DNA of 64,000 nucleotides from Paracoccus jeotgali (GCF_002865605.1 NZ_CP025583.1:42501-106500); one strand, 5' to 3'. Shown: positions 51,145 to 62,134, counted from the first letter of the stretch. Notes: a model not told the origin generated them from the sequence alone. Numbers and translations are program-made.

Positions 51145-52650
51145 TAGAGGCCCGCCTCGCCCATGCCCTCGGCGGGTTGGGGGGGCGCTGCCGCTGCGGA
51201 CCTTGTCTTCGATGCGCTGGCCCACGTCGGGGTCGACGCTTTTCCAGTATTCGAACGCCCGCTCGAGCACCGGAGAGCGGACGCCGCCGAGCAATCCGCC
51301 GGCGACGGTGTCGACCAGGGCGTCTCTTTGCGCGTCGTTAAAGACCTCCCGGACGAGGATGCCGGGCTGGGTGAAGTCGTCATCCTCGTCGCGCAGGGTG
51401 TAGGCGCTGCGGACCATCTCGCCATCGGCCTCCCAGCCGTCGGGCATCGGGCCTTGCTCGTCGGCCCAGCTGCGCCCGCTGCTGTTCGGGGCATAGACGG
51501 GGGCCGCGCCGCTGTGGTGATAGGCCATGTGGCCGTCGAACATGTAGCTGTTCATCGGCACCTTGGGCTGGTTCACCGGAAGCTGGTGGAAGTTGGTCCC
51601 GATCCGGTTGCGCTGCGCGTCGTTATAGGCGAAGGCCCGGCCCAGCAGCATCTTGTCGGGCGACAGGCCGATGCCGGGGACGGTGTTGCCGGGCGAGAAC
51701 GCCGCCTGCTCGATCTCGGCAAAGAAGTTCTCGGGGTTGCGGTTCAGCGTCATCTTGCCCACCCGGATCAGCGGATAATCCGCGTGCGGCCAGGTCTTGG
51801 TCAGGTCGAAGGGGTTGATGCGATAGCTCTTCGCCTCGTCATAGGGCATGACCTGCACCGACAGCGTCCAGCTGGGATGCTCGCCGCGCTCGATGGCGTC
51901 GAACAGGTCGCGGCGGTGGAAATCGGCATCCTCGCCGGCCATCTCGGCGGCCTCGGCATTGGTGAAGAACTCCATGCCCTGATCGGTGTGGAAGTGATAC
52001 TTGACCCAGAACCGCTCGCCATCGGCGTTCACCCACATATAGGTGTGCGAGCCATAGCCGTTCATGTGCCGCCAGGTGCGCGGCAGCCCGCGTTCGCCCA
52101 TCAGATAGGTGACCTGATGCGCGCTTTCCGGGTTCAGCGTCCAGAAATCCCACTGCATATGCGAGTCGCGCAGGCCGGAATCGGGCAGCCGCTTCTGGCT
52201 GCGGATGAAGTGCGGGAACTTCATCGGGTCGCGGACGAAGAAGATCGGGGTGTTGTTGCCGACCAGGTCGTAATTGCCCTCATCCGTATAGAATTTCAGG
52301 CTGAAGCCGCGCACGTCGCGCCAGGTGTCGGGGCTGCCCAACTCGCCCGCGACGGTCGAGAACCGGGCCAGCATCTCGGTCCTGGCGCCGGTCTGGAACA
52401 GCGCGGCCTTGGTATAGGCGGACACGTCCTCGGTCGTCTCGAACACGCCGAAGGCGCCGGCGCCCTTGGCGTGGGGGCGGCGCTCGGGGACGTTTTCGCG
52501 GTTGAAATGCGCCATCTGTTCAAGGAAATGCACATCATGCAGCAGGATCGGCCCATCGGCACCGATGGTCAGCGAGTTGCGGTCGCTGGGTGCCGGCGCG
52601 CCTGCACCGGTCGTCGAGCCGGTGGCTTCCTTCGAATGCTCGTCCGCCAT
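51145..52650 (-). CDS. katA: Catalase (clade 3-like, heme)
   Basis: A protein of about 500 aa that turns over hydrogen peroxide. The active-site His60 is in [15 protein letters not shown], the distal Asn in [17 protein letters not shown] (132-133), and the proximal Tyr in [20 protein letters not shown] 52650 is chosen because AGGGAG lies just upstream. As sequenced, a run of seven C near the 3' end (plus strand 51179-51185) extends the frame to 50998. With six C the protein would end [14 protein letters not shown] at the stop at 51145, as expected of the family; that end is used here. Confidence 0.9.
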
Positions 52651-52839
52651 GTCGATACTCCCTGTGGTCGTTGATTCGGCAAGTGACTGCCTTTCAGCTT
52701 GCGAAACTGGCGCCGTGTTCGCCAGTCCCTTCTTGAGCGGCCGGGCCAAGGCTCGCCACGGGCCGGACGGGTTACAACTTGCGATCCGGGCCCTCAGCAC
52801 CTACACAACCAAGGATAGAGACAGCGCGGAGAGATCACG

Positions 52840-54654
52840 ATGCTCGGAACCCGTCTCCGGCGCGAGATGCTGGGTCTTTGGCTGGCCCTTGTCCTCGCGG
52901 CGCTTGCCCCCGCCGCGGTTGCGCAGGAACCCGAGGCGATCAGCGGCGAGGCGTTCTATCCCTCGGCCCGTCTCGACGGAATCCAGGATCTGCTGGCCCA
53001 GCTTGTCGACAGCGAGGCGGCCGCCGCCCATGCGCTGGACGGGCTGCTGGAACCTGCCAACACCAACAGCCCCCGCGACACCATCCTCAGCTTTCTGCGG
53101 CTGACGCAGCGCTATTACGATCTGCTGGTGCAGGACAGCTATACCGCCGCCGATACCGCCGAGCTTGACCATCTGTATGACGAGATGGAGTGGTTTTTCG
53201 ATCTGCGGCGGGTGGCGCCCTCGCTGCGGTCCGACCGGGCGGTGAACGGGGCGGTCTATCTGCGCGAGGTTCTGGACCGGATCGGCCTGCCGCCGCTCGA
53301 CAAGATCCCCAACCGCAAGCAGATGCTGGCCTCGATCAAGGAAGGCTATCCGCCGTCATGGCAGATCGGGGACACGCCGCTGGTCATCACCCGCATCGAC
53401 GAAGGCCCGAATGCCGGCAAATACCTGTTCAGCCCCGAGACCCTGACCGAGGCCGAGGAACTTTACTGGCAGCTCGAATCCTTCCCCTATCGCACCACCG
53501 CCGCGCAGGGGTTCTATCAGGCATCCTTCCTGACCCCGCGCCCGACGCTGCAGGCCTGGACGGACGAGTTTCCGCAATGGCTGCATCACGGCGTCTATGG
53601 CCAGACGATCTGGCAGTGGATCGCGCTGGTGCTGGTCTTCGTGCTGGCCGGGCTGTCGATCTGGCTGCTGCTGAGTGCCCTGGGCTGGCTGACGCGCAAT
53701 GCCTCGGCCCTGCTGCGGTCGTCGGCGCTGCTGATGGTGCCGCTGTATACGGTGCTGCTCAGCCTGTTTCTGTATGACATCATCACCGACAAGATCTTCA
53801 TCACCGGGCGGGTGTTTCAGGTCTCGGTCTATATCCTGGCGCTGGTGGCGCTGCTGGCCGGGATCCTGCTGATCTTCTCGTTCGGGACGGTGCTGATCGA
53901 CCTGGCCAAGTCGATGGGCGGGGCCGGTCGGCGGGTCATCAACGCGCAGCTGATCACCCTGGGCGTCCGGGTGCTGAGCATCATCGCGATCATCGCGCTG
54001 GTGCTGCAGGGGATGCAGCTGATCGGGTTCTCGCTGACCGCCATCGTGGCCGGGGCCGGGGTGACGGGTCTGGCGATTGCGCTGGCAGCGCAGAACACGC
54101 TGCGCAACGTCTTCGGCAGCCTGATGCTGCTGCTCGACAAGCCGTTCTCGGTCGGGCAGCGCGTCAAGCTGAACAATTACGAGGGCACGGTCGAAGAGAT
54201 CGGGATGCGCTCGACCCGGCTGCGGCTGATGTCGGGCCATCTGGTGACGATCCCGAACGAAAGCGTGGCCGGCATGGACATCGAGAATGTCGATCAGCGC
54301 CCCTCGATCCGGCGCAACATGACCCTGCCGCTGCCCTTCGACCTGCCGCAGGACAAGATCCGCCGCGCCAAGTCGATCCTGCACGAGATCCTCTCCGTCG
54401 CCCCGCCCGCCCTGTCGGGCGAGGTGCCGCAGGCGGGATCTACGCCGCCCCAGGACCCGAACGCGCCCATCAACCGCCCCGGCCATCTGCCGCAGGTGGT
54501 GTTCGACGACATCGCGGCGGGCTCGCTGACCTTGAAGGTGACCTATTGGTACAGCCCGCCCGATTATCCCGCCTATCTGAAGCACCGCGAGCGGATCAAT
54601 CACGAGATCATCCGCCGCTTCCGGGCGGAAGGGATCTATAAAGAGGTGGGGTAG
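52840..54654 (+). CDS. MscS-family mechanosensitive channel
   Basis: A 604-aa inner-membrane protein. A signal peptide covers residues 1-29 (LWLALVLAALAPAAVAQ), followed by a periplasmic helical domain of about 230 residues. Several transmembrane helices follow, and the MscS pore and beta domain: the TM3-like segment GAGVTGLAIALAAQNTLRNVFGSLMLLLDKPFSVGQRVKL in outline, then EIGMRSTRLRLMSGHLVTIPNE and IENVDQRPSIRR. It releases solutes on hypo-osmotic shock. It diverges from the catalase gene and converges with the SulP gene. Confidence 0.92.
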   Translation: MLGTRLRREMLGLWLALVLAALAPAAVAQEPEAISGEAFYPSARLDGIQDLLAQLVDSEAAAAHALDGLLEPANTNSPRDTILSFLRLTQRYYDLLVQDSYTAADTAELDHLYDEMEWFFDLRRVAPSLRSDRAVNGAVYLREVLDRIGLPPLDKIPNRKQMLASIKEGYPPSWQIGDTPLVITRIDEGPNAGKYLFSPETLTEAEELYWQLESFPYRTTAAQGFYQASFLTPRPTLQAWTDEFPQWLHHGVYGQTIWQWIALVLVFVLAGLSIWLLLSALGWLTRNASALLRSSALLMVPLYTVLLSLFLYDIITDKIFITGRVFQVSVYILALVALLAGILLIFSFGTVLIDLAKSMGGAGRRVINAQLITLGVRVLSIIAIIALVLQGMQLIGFSLTAIVAGAGVTGLAIALAAQNTLRNVFGSLMLLLDKPFSVGQRVKLNNYEGTVEEIGMRSTRLRLMSGHLVTIPNESVAGMDIENVDQRPSIRRNMTLPLPFDLPQDKIRRAKSILHEILSVAPPALSGEVPQAGSTPPQDPNAPINRPGHLPQVVFDDIAAGSLTLKVTYWYSPPDYPAYLKHRERINHEIIRRFRAEGIYKEVG

Positions 54655-54666
54655 GGCGCGGCGGCC

Positions 54667-56154
54667 CTAGACCGCCAGCTTGTCGTCCTGAGGGCTGCGG
54701 TCGCGCAGGGACAGGCGGTCGACGATGGTGGTCGAGGCCGCGTTCATGCCAATGACCTCGACCTCGATCCCGACGCGGCGGAATTTCAGCACCGCCGCGT
54801 CCAGCGCCTGCACCGACGAGATGTCCCAGATATGGGCGTGGGTGACGTCGATGGTCACGCGGCGGACGTCCTCGCGGAAATCGAAGGCGGCGGTGAAATC
54901 CTCGACCGAGGCGTAGAACAGCTGCCCCTCGACCTGATAGGTGCGGTGGGTGCCGTCCGGCGACAGGGTCGGGGTCACCCGGAACAGCTGCGCGATCTTG
55001 GCCGAAAAGAAGATCCCCGACAGCAGCACGCCGACCAGCACCCCGATGGCGAGGTTATGCGTCCAGACCACCGTCGCCACCGTCGCCAGCATCACCACCG
55101 AAGACGAGGTCGGATGCGTCCCCAGATCGCGGATCGACGACCAGGAAAAGGTGCCGACCGACACCATGATCATGATCGCGACCAGCGCGGGCATGGGGAT
55201 GATCCGCACGAAATCCGACAGGAACACCACCAGGATCAGCAGCACCACCCCGGCGACAAAGGTCGACAGCCGCCCCCGCCCGCCGGATTTCACGTTGATC
55301 ATCGACTGCCCGATCATCGCGCAGCCGGCCATGCCGCCGATGAAGCCGGTCGCGGTATTGGCGAGGCCCTGACCGATACACTCCTGATTGCGGTCCGAGG
55401 TGGTGTCGGTCAGCTCGTCCACAAGGTTCTGCGTCATCAGGCTTTCCAGCAGCCCCACCACGGCCACGGCGAGCGAGTAGGGGAAGATGATCGACAGCGT
55501 CTCGAAGTTCAGCGGAATGTCGGGCAGCAGGAAGACCGGCAGCGTGTCGGGCAGCGCGCCCATATCGCCCACGGTGCGCACGTCCCAGCCGGTCGCCCAG
55601 ACAAGCGCCGTCAGCACCAGGATCGTGACCAGCGGCGAAGGCACCGCCCGCGTCAGCCGGGGCAGCAGATAGATGATCGCCAGCGCCGCCGCGACCAGCA
55701 CATAGGTCAGCGCGCCGACGCGGGCGGGATCAAGCTCGGGCAGTTGCGCCAGAAAGATCAGGATCGCCAGCGCGTTGACAAAGCCGGTCATCACCGATTT
55801 CGACACGAAGCGCATGAACCGCCCCAGCTTCAGCAACCCCGCGCCGATCTGGATCAGCCCGGCCAGCACGGTGGCGGCCAGCAGATACTCCAGCCCGTGA
55901 TCGCGCACCAGCGTCACCATCAGCACCGCCGTCGCCGCCGTCGCGGCCGAGATCATCCCCGGCCGTCCGCCGACAATGGCGGTGATGACCGCGATGGAAA
56001 AGCTCGCGTAAAGCCCCACCTTGGGATCGACCCCGGCGATGATCGAGAAGGCAATCGCCTCGGGGATCAGGGCCAGCGCCACGACCAGTCCGGAAAGAAG
56101 ATCGGCGCGGACATTGCCAAGCCATTGGTCGCGATAATCGGGAAACAGCGTCAT
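54667..56154 (-). CDS. SulP-family anion transporter with STAS domain
   Basis: A 495-aa inner-membrane protein. It starts [33 protein letters not shown] in outline, continues with about 10-12 hydrophobic segments ([28 protein letters not shown]), the signature [20 protein letters not shown], and a C-terminal STAS domain ([28 protein letters not shown]). Substrates in this family are sulfate, bicarbonate or similar anions and cannot be told apart here. ATG 56154 with AGGA upstream is chosen over the longer frame. Confidence 0.92.
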   Translation of the reverse strand: MTLFPDYRDQWLGNVRADLLSGLVVALALIPEAIAFSIIAGVDPKVGLYASFSIAVITAIVGGRPGMISAATAATAVLMVTLVRDHGLEYLLAATVLAGLIQIGAGLLKLGRFMRFVSKSVMTGFVNALAILIFLAQLPELDPARVGALTYVLVAAALAIIYLLPRLTRAVPSPLVTILVLTALVWATGWDVRTVGDMGALPDTLPVFLLPDIPLNFETLSIIFPYSLAVAVVGLLESLMTQNLVDELTDTTSDRNQECIGQGLANTATGFIGGMAGCAMIGQSMINVKSGGRGRLSTFVAGVVLLILVVFLSDFVRIIPMPALVAIMIMVSVGTFSWSSIRDLGTHPTSSSVVMLATVATVVWTHNLAIGVLVGVLLSGIFFSAKIAQLFRVTPTLSPDGTHRTYQVEGQLFYASVEDFTAAFDFREDVRRVTIDVTHAHIWDISSVQALDAAVLKFRRVGIEVEVIGMNAASTTIVDRLSLRDRSPQDDKLAV

Positions 56155-56693
56155 GAAAATCCTGTGGCGACATCGGGCGATGTCGTCGCTTGCGTCTTGC
56201 GAGAACAGGTGGTCCGGCGGATCGGCGGCCGGAAGAGCCACCCGGATTTGCACCGGGTCCAGGCGGATAAGCGGGCCTCTTAGCAGATCGACGCTGCGCT
56301 GCCAAGCGCGAAGGTGGCGCGGTAGGCGGGCAGAGGGTCCAGCGGGTGTTGCTCTGCGCCGTCGGTCGAGAGAGCTCGCTGCGGCAGGTTTGCATCAATT
56401 TTCATAAACTGAACTGGTCCGACCATAATCTGATTGCCTGGGTTGAGTGCGGGGTGCTACCCGACGCACGAACTTGTCGGGCTTACGCCCATCGATTCGG
56501 CCGATGAACGGCTCGCAGTCTGAAAGTTTCGCGTCCTGCCCCTGGGGCAGCGCCGCCTCTTTTTCAGCACCCGGTTCCGCGCGCCACGACTGGCCGCGAC
56601 ATGACGCAGACGGATGCCGGCATCGCCGTCAGTCCGAGATGACTTCCTGCCGGGCGCCAGGCGCGCGGCGCTGATATTTGAGAGGGTTTGAAA
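56155..56693. other. Intergenic region upstream of the RTX gene
   Basis: About 540 bp without a convincing gene. It should contain the divergent promoters of the SulP and RTX genes. An AT-rich patch at 56390-56440 (TCAATTTTCATAAACTG) is a likely promoter area. No clear operator repeat or terminator was seen. Confidence 0.5.
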
Positions 56694-58886
56694 ATGGCTC
56701 AGGGTTATAAGGTGACGCTTGGCGCCGATAAATCGCTGTGGTTCGGCAATAGCGTGAGCCCGGCGGTCGCGAGTGTCGGCGACACGCGGATCGGTGCCGG
56801 CACGATCACCGCCTCAGGCAGCCAGGACGGTATCCCCTTCGCCGAACGCGAGATCGACGGCGCGTTCCACGTCAATGGCAACGAGGTCTATTTCGTCCCC
56901 AGCGCCAGCGGTATCACCATCAATTCGGGGGCTACGGTCAACTTGTCGCCGATCTATAACTCGGCCACGCCAAAGGTAGGCGGCAAGTCAGCGGACAGTT
57001 TGATCGGGAGCAGCCAGCCCGAGACATTCAACGGCAAGGAAGGCAACGACACGATCCGCGGCGGCGGTGGCAGCAAAGCTGATCAGGCTCAGGGCGGCAT
57101 AGCCGACCGCGACGTGATCCATGGCGGCGCGGGGAATGATCTGCTGTATGGGCAGGGCGGTTGGGATCGCTTGCAAGGCGGGTCCGGCGATGACCTGCTG
57201 AATGGCGGGACGGGACTGGACATCGCTGACTATTCGGACGCGACGGTCAAGGGCAATGTCGGGATCAACGTGACGCTGAACCCCGGCTCGAACGTCTTCC
57301 ATGTGTCACATGTGGGCTTGGGGACCGACACGCTCGAAGGCATGGACGGTATCATCGGGACGTCCGGGAACGATACCTTGATCGGCTATGACGGCGACGG
57401 GGTGGATGCCGATGGCTCGGCCTACACCAACTATCTCGATGGTGGCGCGGGGAACGACTCTATCGACGGCAAGACCGGGTCGGACTTCCTGTTCGGCGGA
57501 GAGGGCGATGACACCATCATCGGCGGCGTCTGGGACGGCGATCCGGGCGTCACGCTTGGGCCGGACGGGCAAAGCGGCGCGGGCGGCACGGTTGACGACC
57601 GCATCTTTGGCGGGTCCGGCGATGACGTCATCTATGGGGATGACAAGGCGGGCACCAGCACGCGCGGCGGCAACGACTATATCGACGGCGGCGATGGCAA
57701 CGACACCATCACCGCGGGCGGTGGCAATGACACCGTCTATGGCGGCGCCGGAAACGACAGCATTTGGGGCAATGCCGGCGATGATCGACTGGACGGCGGG
57801 TCCGGCAATGACACGCTCGACGGCGGGGCGGGCAATGATCGGCTTGACGGCGGGTCCGGTGATGATGCGCTGTTTGGCGGGGCTGGCAACGACTTTCTCG
57901 ACGGCGGCGCCGGCAACGACATCTTGAATGGCGGGACTGGTCTCGACACGCTGACCGGCGGGACGGGCAAGGACACCTTCATCGCGGGCGATGGGGTCAT
58001 CACCGATTTCAACACCGGCGCTGACGACTCCGAGCGTGATTTCGTCGACCTGTCCGGCTTCTACAATGAGCAGACGCTCGCGATCTGGAATACCCATCAT
58101 CCTGACCAGCAATACACATACCCTCTGGTCTGGATGCGCGCGGATCATGCCGATAATGGCAGGCTGGACTGGCTGGATGGCAGCCACGGCCTGCCGACGC
58201 TGGATCTGAGCATCAAGGATAACGGTGCGCCTGTCGACAAGACGAAGCTGATTCAGGACAATACCAGAGTCGCGTGCTTTGCGGCCGAGACGCTGATCGA
58301 GACCGCCGACGGTCCCGTGGCCGCCGGGCAGCTCTCGCCCGGCCTGCTGGTGCGGACCCGCGATGCCGGGTTGCAGCCGCTGCGCTGGGTCGGACAGCGC
58401 CACCTGACCGCGGCAGAGCTTGAGGCCGCGCCGAACCTGCGCCCGATCCGGATCCGGGCGGGTGCCCTGGGCAAGAACATTCCCGCGCAGGATCTGGTCG
58501 TCTCGCCGCAGCACCGGGTTCTGGTGCGCTCGCGGATCGCGCAGCGGATCTTCGGCACGGATGAGGTGCTGGTCGCGGCCAAGCAGCTTTTGATGGTCGA
58601 CGGGGTCGATGTGGCCCATGATCTCGACCGGGTGACCTATGTGCATTTCCTCTTCGACGACCACCAGATCGTGATCTCGAACGGGGCCGAGACGGAATCC
58701 ATGCACACCGGCGCCGAGGCGATGAAATCCATCGGTGCCGCCGCGCTGGCCGAGATCTTTGCGATCTTCCCCGACCTGCGCGAGATGGGCGCCGAGCGGG
58801 TCAGCGCGCGGGTGATCGCCTCGGGCCGGATGGGGCGGCGGCTGGCGGTGCGCCATGTCGAGAACCGAAAGCCGCTGGTTGCGTGA
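56694..58886 (+). CDS. RTX calcium-binding repeat protein with C-terminal Hint domain
   Basis: A 730-aa protein. After an N-terminal part of about 100 residues come about 20 RTX nonapeptides of the GGxGxDxLx type (GGAGNDLLY, GGSGDDLLN, GGAGNDRLD), mostly at about 140-190 and 250-430. A Hint domain begins at about 525 with the nucleophile in VACFAAETLIETADGPV, then SPQHRVLVRSRIAQRIFG and YVHFLFDDHQIVISNGAE. Such proteins are usually secreted by a type I system without a signal peptide and bind Ca2+; the Hint domain may mediate self-cleavage. No type I secretion genes lie in the window. GAGAGGG precedes the ATG. Confidence 0.92.
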   Translation: MAQGYKVTLGADKSLWFGNSVSPAVASVGDTRIGAGTITASGSQDGIPFAEREIDGAFHVNGNEVYFVPSASGITINSGATVNLSPIYNSATPKVGGKSADSLIGSSQPETFNGKEGNDTIRGGGGSKADQAQGGIADRDVIHGGAGNDLLYGQGGWDRLQGGSGDDLLNGGTGLDIADYSDATVKGNVGINVTLNPGSNVFHVSHVGLGTDTLEGMDGIIGTSGNDTLIGYDGDGVDADGSAYTNYLDGGAGNDSIDGKTGSDFLFGGEGDDTIIGGVWDGDPGVTLGPDGQSGAGGTVDDRIFGGSGDDVIYGDDKAGTSTRGGNDYIDGGDGNDTITAGGGNDTVYGGAGNDSIWGNAGDDRLDGGSGNDTLDGGAGNDRLDGGSGDDALFGGAGNDFLDGGAGNDILNGGTGLDTLTGGTGKDTFIAGDGVITDFNTGADDSERDFVDLSGFYNEQTLAIWNTHHPDQQYTYPLVWMRADHADNGRLDWLDGSHGLPTLDLSIKDNGAPVDKTKLIQDNTRVACFAAETLIETADGPVAAGQLSPGLLVRTRDAGLQPLRWVGQRHLTAAELEAAPNLRPIRIRAGALGKNIPAQDLVVSPQHRVLVRSRIAQRIFGTDEVLVAAKQLLMVDGVDVAHDLDRVTYVHFLFDDHQIVISNGAETESMHTGAEAMKSIGAAALAEIFAIFPDLREMGAERVSARVIASGRMGRRLAVRHVENRKPLVA

Positions 58887-59182
58887 CATGAGATGCGGGC
58901 GACCGGGCGGTTCTTCCTCCGGTCGCCCGCCCCCGTAGGCAACCTGCGTCGCCCGGCGGCAGCGCCCTGCCGCCGCCACAATTGACGTCGCGGCGCGGGC
59001 GGGGCGGGCAACAGGGTTATGGCCTTCCCAAAAATTAGGAAATATACGCAAGATCAGCCTGATCGCCCGGGCTGCGTCAGCGGCTTTGCGGGCGCCAGCC
59101 GGGCCTGCCTGTCTTGCCTGCCATCTGTCTGCCCCTGATCCGTCACCCGGCCCTTGCGATGGCCCCTGTCCGAGAATCCCCG

Positions 59183-60202
59183 ATGTCTCTTCTAGATGAC
59201 AGTCTGCACCAGCAGTTCGCCGCCCTGATCGAGGGCTCGAACGACGCGATCATCGCCAAGAACCTCGACAGCATCATCCTCAGCTGGAACCGCGCGGCCG
59301 AGCATATCTTCGGCTATACCGCCGCCGAGGCGGTGGGCCAGCCGATCACCATGCTGATCCCGGCCGAGCGGCAGCACGAAGAGGCCGACATCATCGGCCG
59401 CCTGCGCCGGGGCGAGCGGGTCGAGAACTTTCAGACCATGCGCCTGCGCAAGAGCGGCGAGGTCTTTCCGGTTTCTGTCACCATCTCGCCCATCCATGAC
59501 GCCAGCGGCGCGGTGGTCGGGGCGTCCAAGATCGCGCGCGACATCACCTCGCATTACCACGCCGCCGAACAGCAGCGCCTGCTGCTGTCCGAGATGAAGC
59601 ACCGCGTCGGCAACAGCTTTGCCATCGCCGGCGGGCTGCTGCGGCTTTGCGCGTCTCAGACCGACAGCGTCGACGAGCTGGTGCGCCTGATGGGCGGGCG
59701 GCTGCAGGCGTTGGCGGCGGCCCATTCGCTGGCCTCGCCGGGGCCAGAGCGGGCGGCGGACGCCCCCGCCCGGACGCTGCAGGGGCTGATCGCCACCATC
59801 CTCGAACCCTTTGCCGGGGCGGTGACGACGCATGTTCAGGTCGAGGATCTGCCGCTGCGGGGCGAGGCAATCACGCCGCTGGCGCTGGTTCTGTACGAGC
59901 TTTGCACCAATGCGGTGAAATACGGCGCGCTGTCGCAGCCCGGCGGCAGCCTGACCATCGCCAGCGAGCGCAGTGTCGACCGGCTGCTGATCCGCTGGAC
60001 CGAGACCTTCCGGCCCGAGACGGTGAAGACGCCGTTCGGCACCGGCTTCGGCACCGCCATGTGCGAGATGGCACTGGACAGCCAGATCGACGGCAGGCTG
60101 GACCGGCAGTTCACCGCGACCGGAATGACCGTGCTGCTGGATCTGAGCCATGACCGGCTGGCCGCGCCGGATGTCGTCGCCGCACAGGACGTCATGGCCT
60201 GA
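59183..60202 (+). CDS. PAS-domain sensor histidine kinase (HWE/HisKA_2-like)
   Basis: A 339-aa kinase without membrane segments. The PAS domain covers residues about 10-125 (GSNDAIIAKNLDSIILSWNR, GYTAAEAVGQPITMLIPAER). The phosphoacceptor is His140 in EMKHRVGNSFAIAGG, and the N-box is in LYELCTNAVKYGALSQPGG, followed by GTGFGTAMCEMAL. This is the H-box style of the HWE/HisKA_2 families, which often drive the general stress response or light signalling in alphaproteobacteria. No response regulator lies next to it. ATG 59183 is chosen; the longer frame to 59114 is unlikely. Confidence 0.87.
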   Translation: MSLLDDSLHQQFAALIEGSNDAIIAKNLDSIILSWNRAAEHIFGYTAAEAVGQPITMLIPAERQHEEADIIGRLRRGERVENFQTMRLRKSGEVFPVSVTISPIHDASGAVVGASKIARDITSHYHAAEQQRLLLSEMKHRVGNSFAIAGGLLRLCASQTDSVDELVRLMGGRLQALAAAHSLASPGPERAADAPARTLQGLIATILEPFAGAVTTHVQVEDLPLRGEAITPLALVLYELCTNAVKYGALSQPGGSLTIASERSVDRLLIRWTETFRPETVKTPFGTGFGTAMCEMALDSQIDGRLDRQFTATGMTVLLDLSHDRLAAPDVVAAQDVMA

Positions 60203-60469
60203 CGCGGACCGCGCGCATCACATCTTGCTGAGCGACAACCCCGCCCGCGGCGGGCCGCAGCGCCCCGGCCGGACCCGCCCACGCTTGCATCCGGCGGCAA
60301 TGCCATGCAATCAGGCCGCCACGCCGGGACAAGCTGCATCACGCTTCGGCCAGGACCCGGAAACTGCAAGCGCTGTCGGGACTTGCAGCCGATATCGGAT
60401 CGGCCGGGCAATATTGCACTGCAGCGCACCCGCTGTCATTCTGCCGCGATCCGGGGAGGGCTGGACCAC

Positions 60470-62134
60470 ATGCAATCGACTCTGCAGCTGATCGATCTTC
60501 TGGCGGCGGCCGCGCTGCTGCTGTGGGGTCTGCGCCTGATCAAGACGGGCGTGCTGCGGGCCTATGGCGCGGCGCTGCGGCAGCGGCTGTCGCATGGCTA
60601 TGGCGGGCGCGTTGTCGCGGCCTTCTGGGGCTTTCTGGCGACGCTGGGGCTGCAATCCAGCACCGCCTCGGCCGTCATCATCGCGTCCTTTGTCGCGCGC
60701 GACATCATCCGGCCGCGCATGGCGCAGGCGATGATGCTGGGCGCGAACCTCGGCACCGCCATCGTGACGGTGGTGCTGTCGGCGGATATCCACTGGGTCG
60801 GCAGCGCGGCGATCTTTCTGGGCGTCGTGATGCACCGGGTCTTTGACGGCAACAAGCCGCGCAATCTGGGCCGGGCGCTGCTGGGGCTGGGGCTGATGCT
60901 GCTGGCGCTGCAATTGCTGGGCGATGTGACCGCGCCGATGCGCGACAGCCAGACCGTGATCGCGGTGCTGACCGGGCTGGCCAACGCGCCGGTCTTTGCG
61001 CTGGCCATCGCGGGCGGGCTGGCGGTGCTGGCCTCGTCCAGCCTGGCGGTCGTGGTGCTGGTGATGACGCTCGCCTCGGCCGGGGTGGTCGGGCCAGAGC
61101 TGTCGCTGTGGCTGGTCGCGGGGGCCAATCTGGGCGGCGCGGTGCCGCCATGGCTTGCGGTCCAGTCCGAAGGCGTGGCCGCGCGCCGGCTGACCATGGC
61201 GAACCTGCTGGTCCGGGCCTCGGGCGCGCTGGTGGTGCTGGTTCTGGCCGAGCCGCTGGCGCGCGGGCTGTCGCTGGTGCTGCACGAACCCGATCATCTG
61301 GTCGTGGGGGCGCATATCGCCTTCAACCTCGCGCTGCTGGTGGTGTTTCTGCCGCTGGTCGGGCCGCTGTGCCGGCTGGTCGAGAAGATGATGCCCGATG
61401 TCCGCGACCCGACCGAGCGGCGCAGCCAACTGGACGAAAGCCTGCTGCCGATGCCGGAAATGGCGCTGGCCGTCGCCGCGCGCGAGACGCTGCAACTGGG
61501 CGATCTGGTCGATGAGATGCTGGAACGCACGCTGGCCGCGCTGTGCGAATCCGACGAATGGGCGCTGTCCGAGGTCAACCGGCTGGAAGAAGAGGTCGAC
61601 CGCCTGCACGAGGCGATCAAGCTGTATGTCGCGCGGCTGAGCCGGGGCGAGCTGGACGAAAGCGACGTGCGCTGGGCGGCCGAGATCGTGTCCTATGCCA
61701 TCAATCTGGAACATATCGGCGACATCGTCGAAGGCGGCATTGCCGAAATCGCCGGCAAGAAGATGCGCAAGAAGCTGACCTTCTCCAATGAGGGCGAGGC
61801 CGAGATCACCGCCTTCTTCCAGCACACGCTGGACAATCTGCGCATGGCGCAGGCGATCTTTCTGTCGCGCGACGTGACGCTGGCGCATCGGCTGGTGGCG
61901 CGTAAGGTCGAAAGTCGCCGGATTGAGGCGGAATCGTCGGAACGTCACATGGAGCGGATGCGGATCGGGCGGGTCGAGACGCTGGAAACCAGCACCATCC
62001 ACCTCGACCTGCTGCGCGACCTCAAGCGGGTGAACGCGCATATCGCCTCGGTCGCCTATCCGATCCTCGAGGAACACGGGCTGCTGAAGGAAAGCCGCCT
62101 CAAGGACGGCATCGTCACCGCGCCCAGCGAATAG
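60470..62134 (+). CDS. Na/Pi cotransporter-family protein with PhoU domain
   Basis: A 554-aa protein. The membrane part has the duplicated QSST-type motifs of the NptA/PNaS family: ATLGLQSSTASAVIIASFVA and GGLAVLASSSLAVVVLVMTLA, with GANLGTAIVTVVLSADI and GANLGGAVPPWLAV. The C-terminal 200 residues are a PhoU-like helical bundle (EVNRLEEEVDRLHEAIKLYV, INLEHIGDIVEGGIAEIAGKK). It probably moves phosphate, or exports it, in a sodium-dependent way. GGGGAGGG precedes the ATG. Confidence 0.9.
   Translation: MQSTLQLIDLLAAAALLLWGLRLIKTGVLRAYGAALRQRLSHGYGGRVVAAFWGFLATLGLQSSTASAVIIASFVARDIIRPRMAQAMMLGANLGTAIVTVVLSADIHWVGSAAIFLGVVMHRVFDGNKPRNLGRALLGLGLMLLALQLLGDVTAPMRDSQTVIAVLTGLANAPVFALAIAGGLAVLASSSLAVVVLVMTLASAGVVGPELSLWLVAGANLGGAVPPWLAVQSEGVAARRLTMANLLVRASGALVVLVLAEPLARGLSLVLHEPDHLVVGAHIAFNLALLVVFLPLVGPLCRLVEKMMPDVRDPTERRSQLDESLLPMPEMALAVAARETLQLGDLVDEMLERTLAALCESDEWALSEVNRLEEEVDRLHEAIKLYVARLSRGELDESDVRWAAEIVSYAINLEHIGDIVEGGIAEIAGKKMRKKLTFSNEGEAEITAFFQHTLDNLRMAQAIFLSRDVTLAHRLVARKVESRRIEAESSERHMERMRIGRVETLETSTIHLDLLRDLKRVNAHIASVAYPILEEHGLLKESRLKDGIVTAPSE

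Noticed and set aside
54653..54671. Hairpin TAGGGC...GCCCTA over the stop codons of the MscS and SulP genes as a bidirectional terminator
   Set aside because: The stem is only six base pairs and there is no T-run on either side.
53356..56283. Long reverse-frame readings opposite the MscS and SulP genes
   Set aside because: His/Gln/Arg-rich shadows of membrane proteins, as usual in high-GC DNA.
57060..57990. RTX repeat DNA as a possible CRISPR-like or VNTR array
   Set aside because: The 27-base periodicity encodes GGxGxDxLx nonapeptides and there are no unique spacers.
57306..59051. 581-aa minus-strand frame opposite the RTX gene
   Set aside because: It is the regular antisense of the nonapeptide repeats and has no start site or motif of its own.
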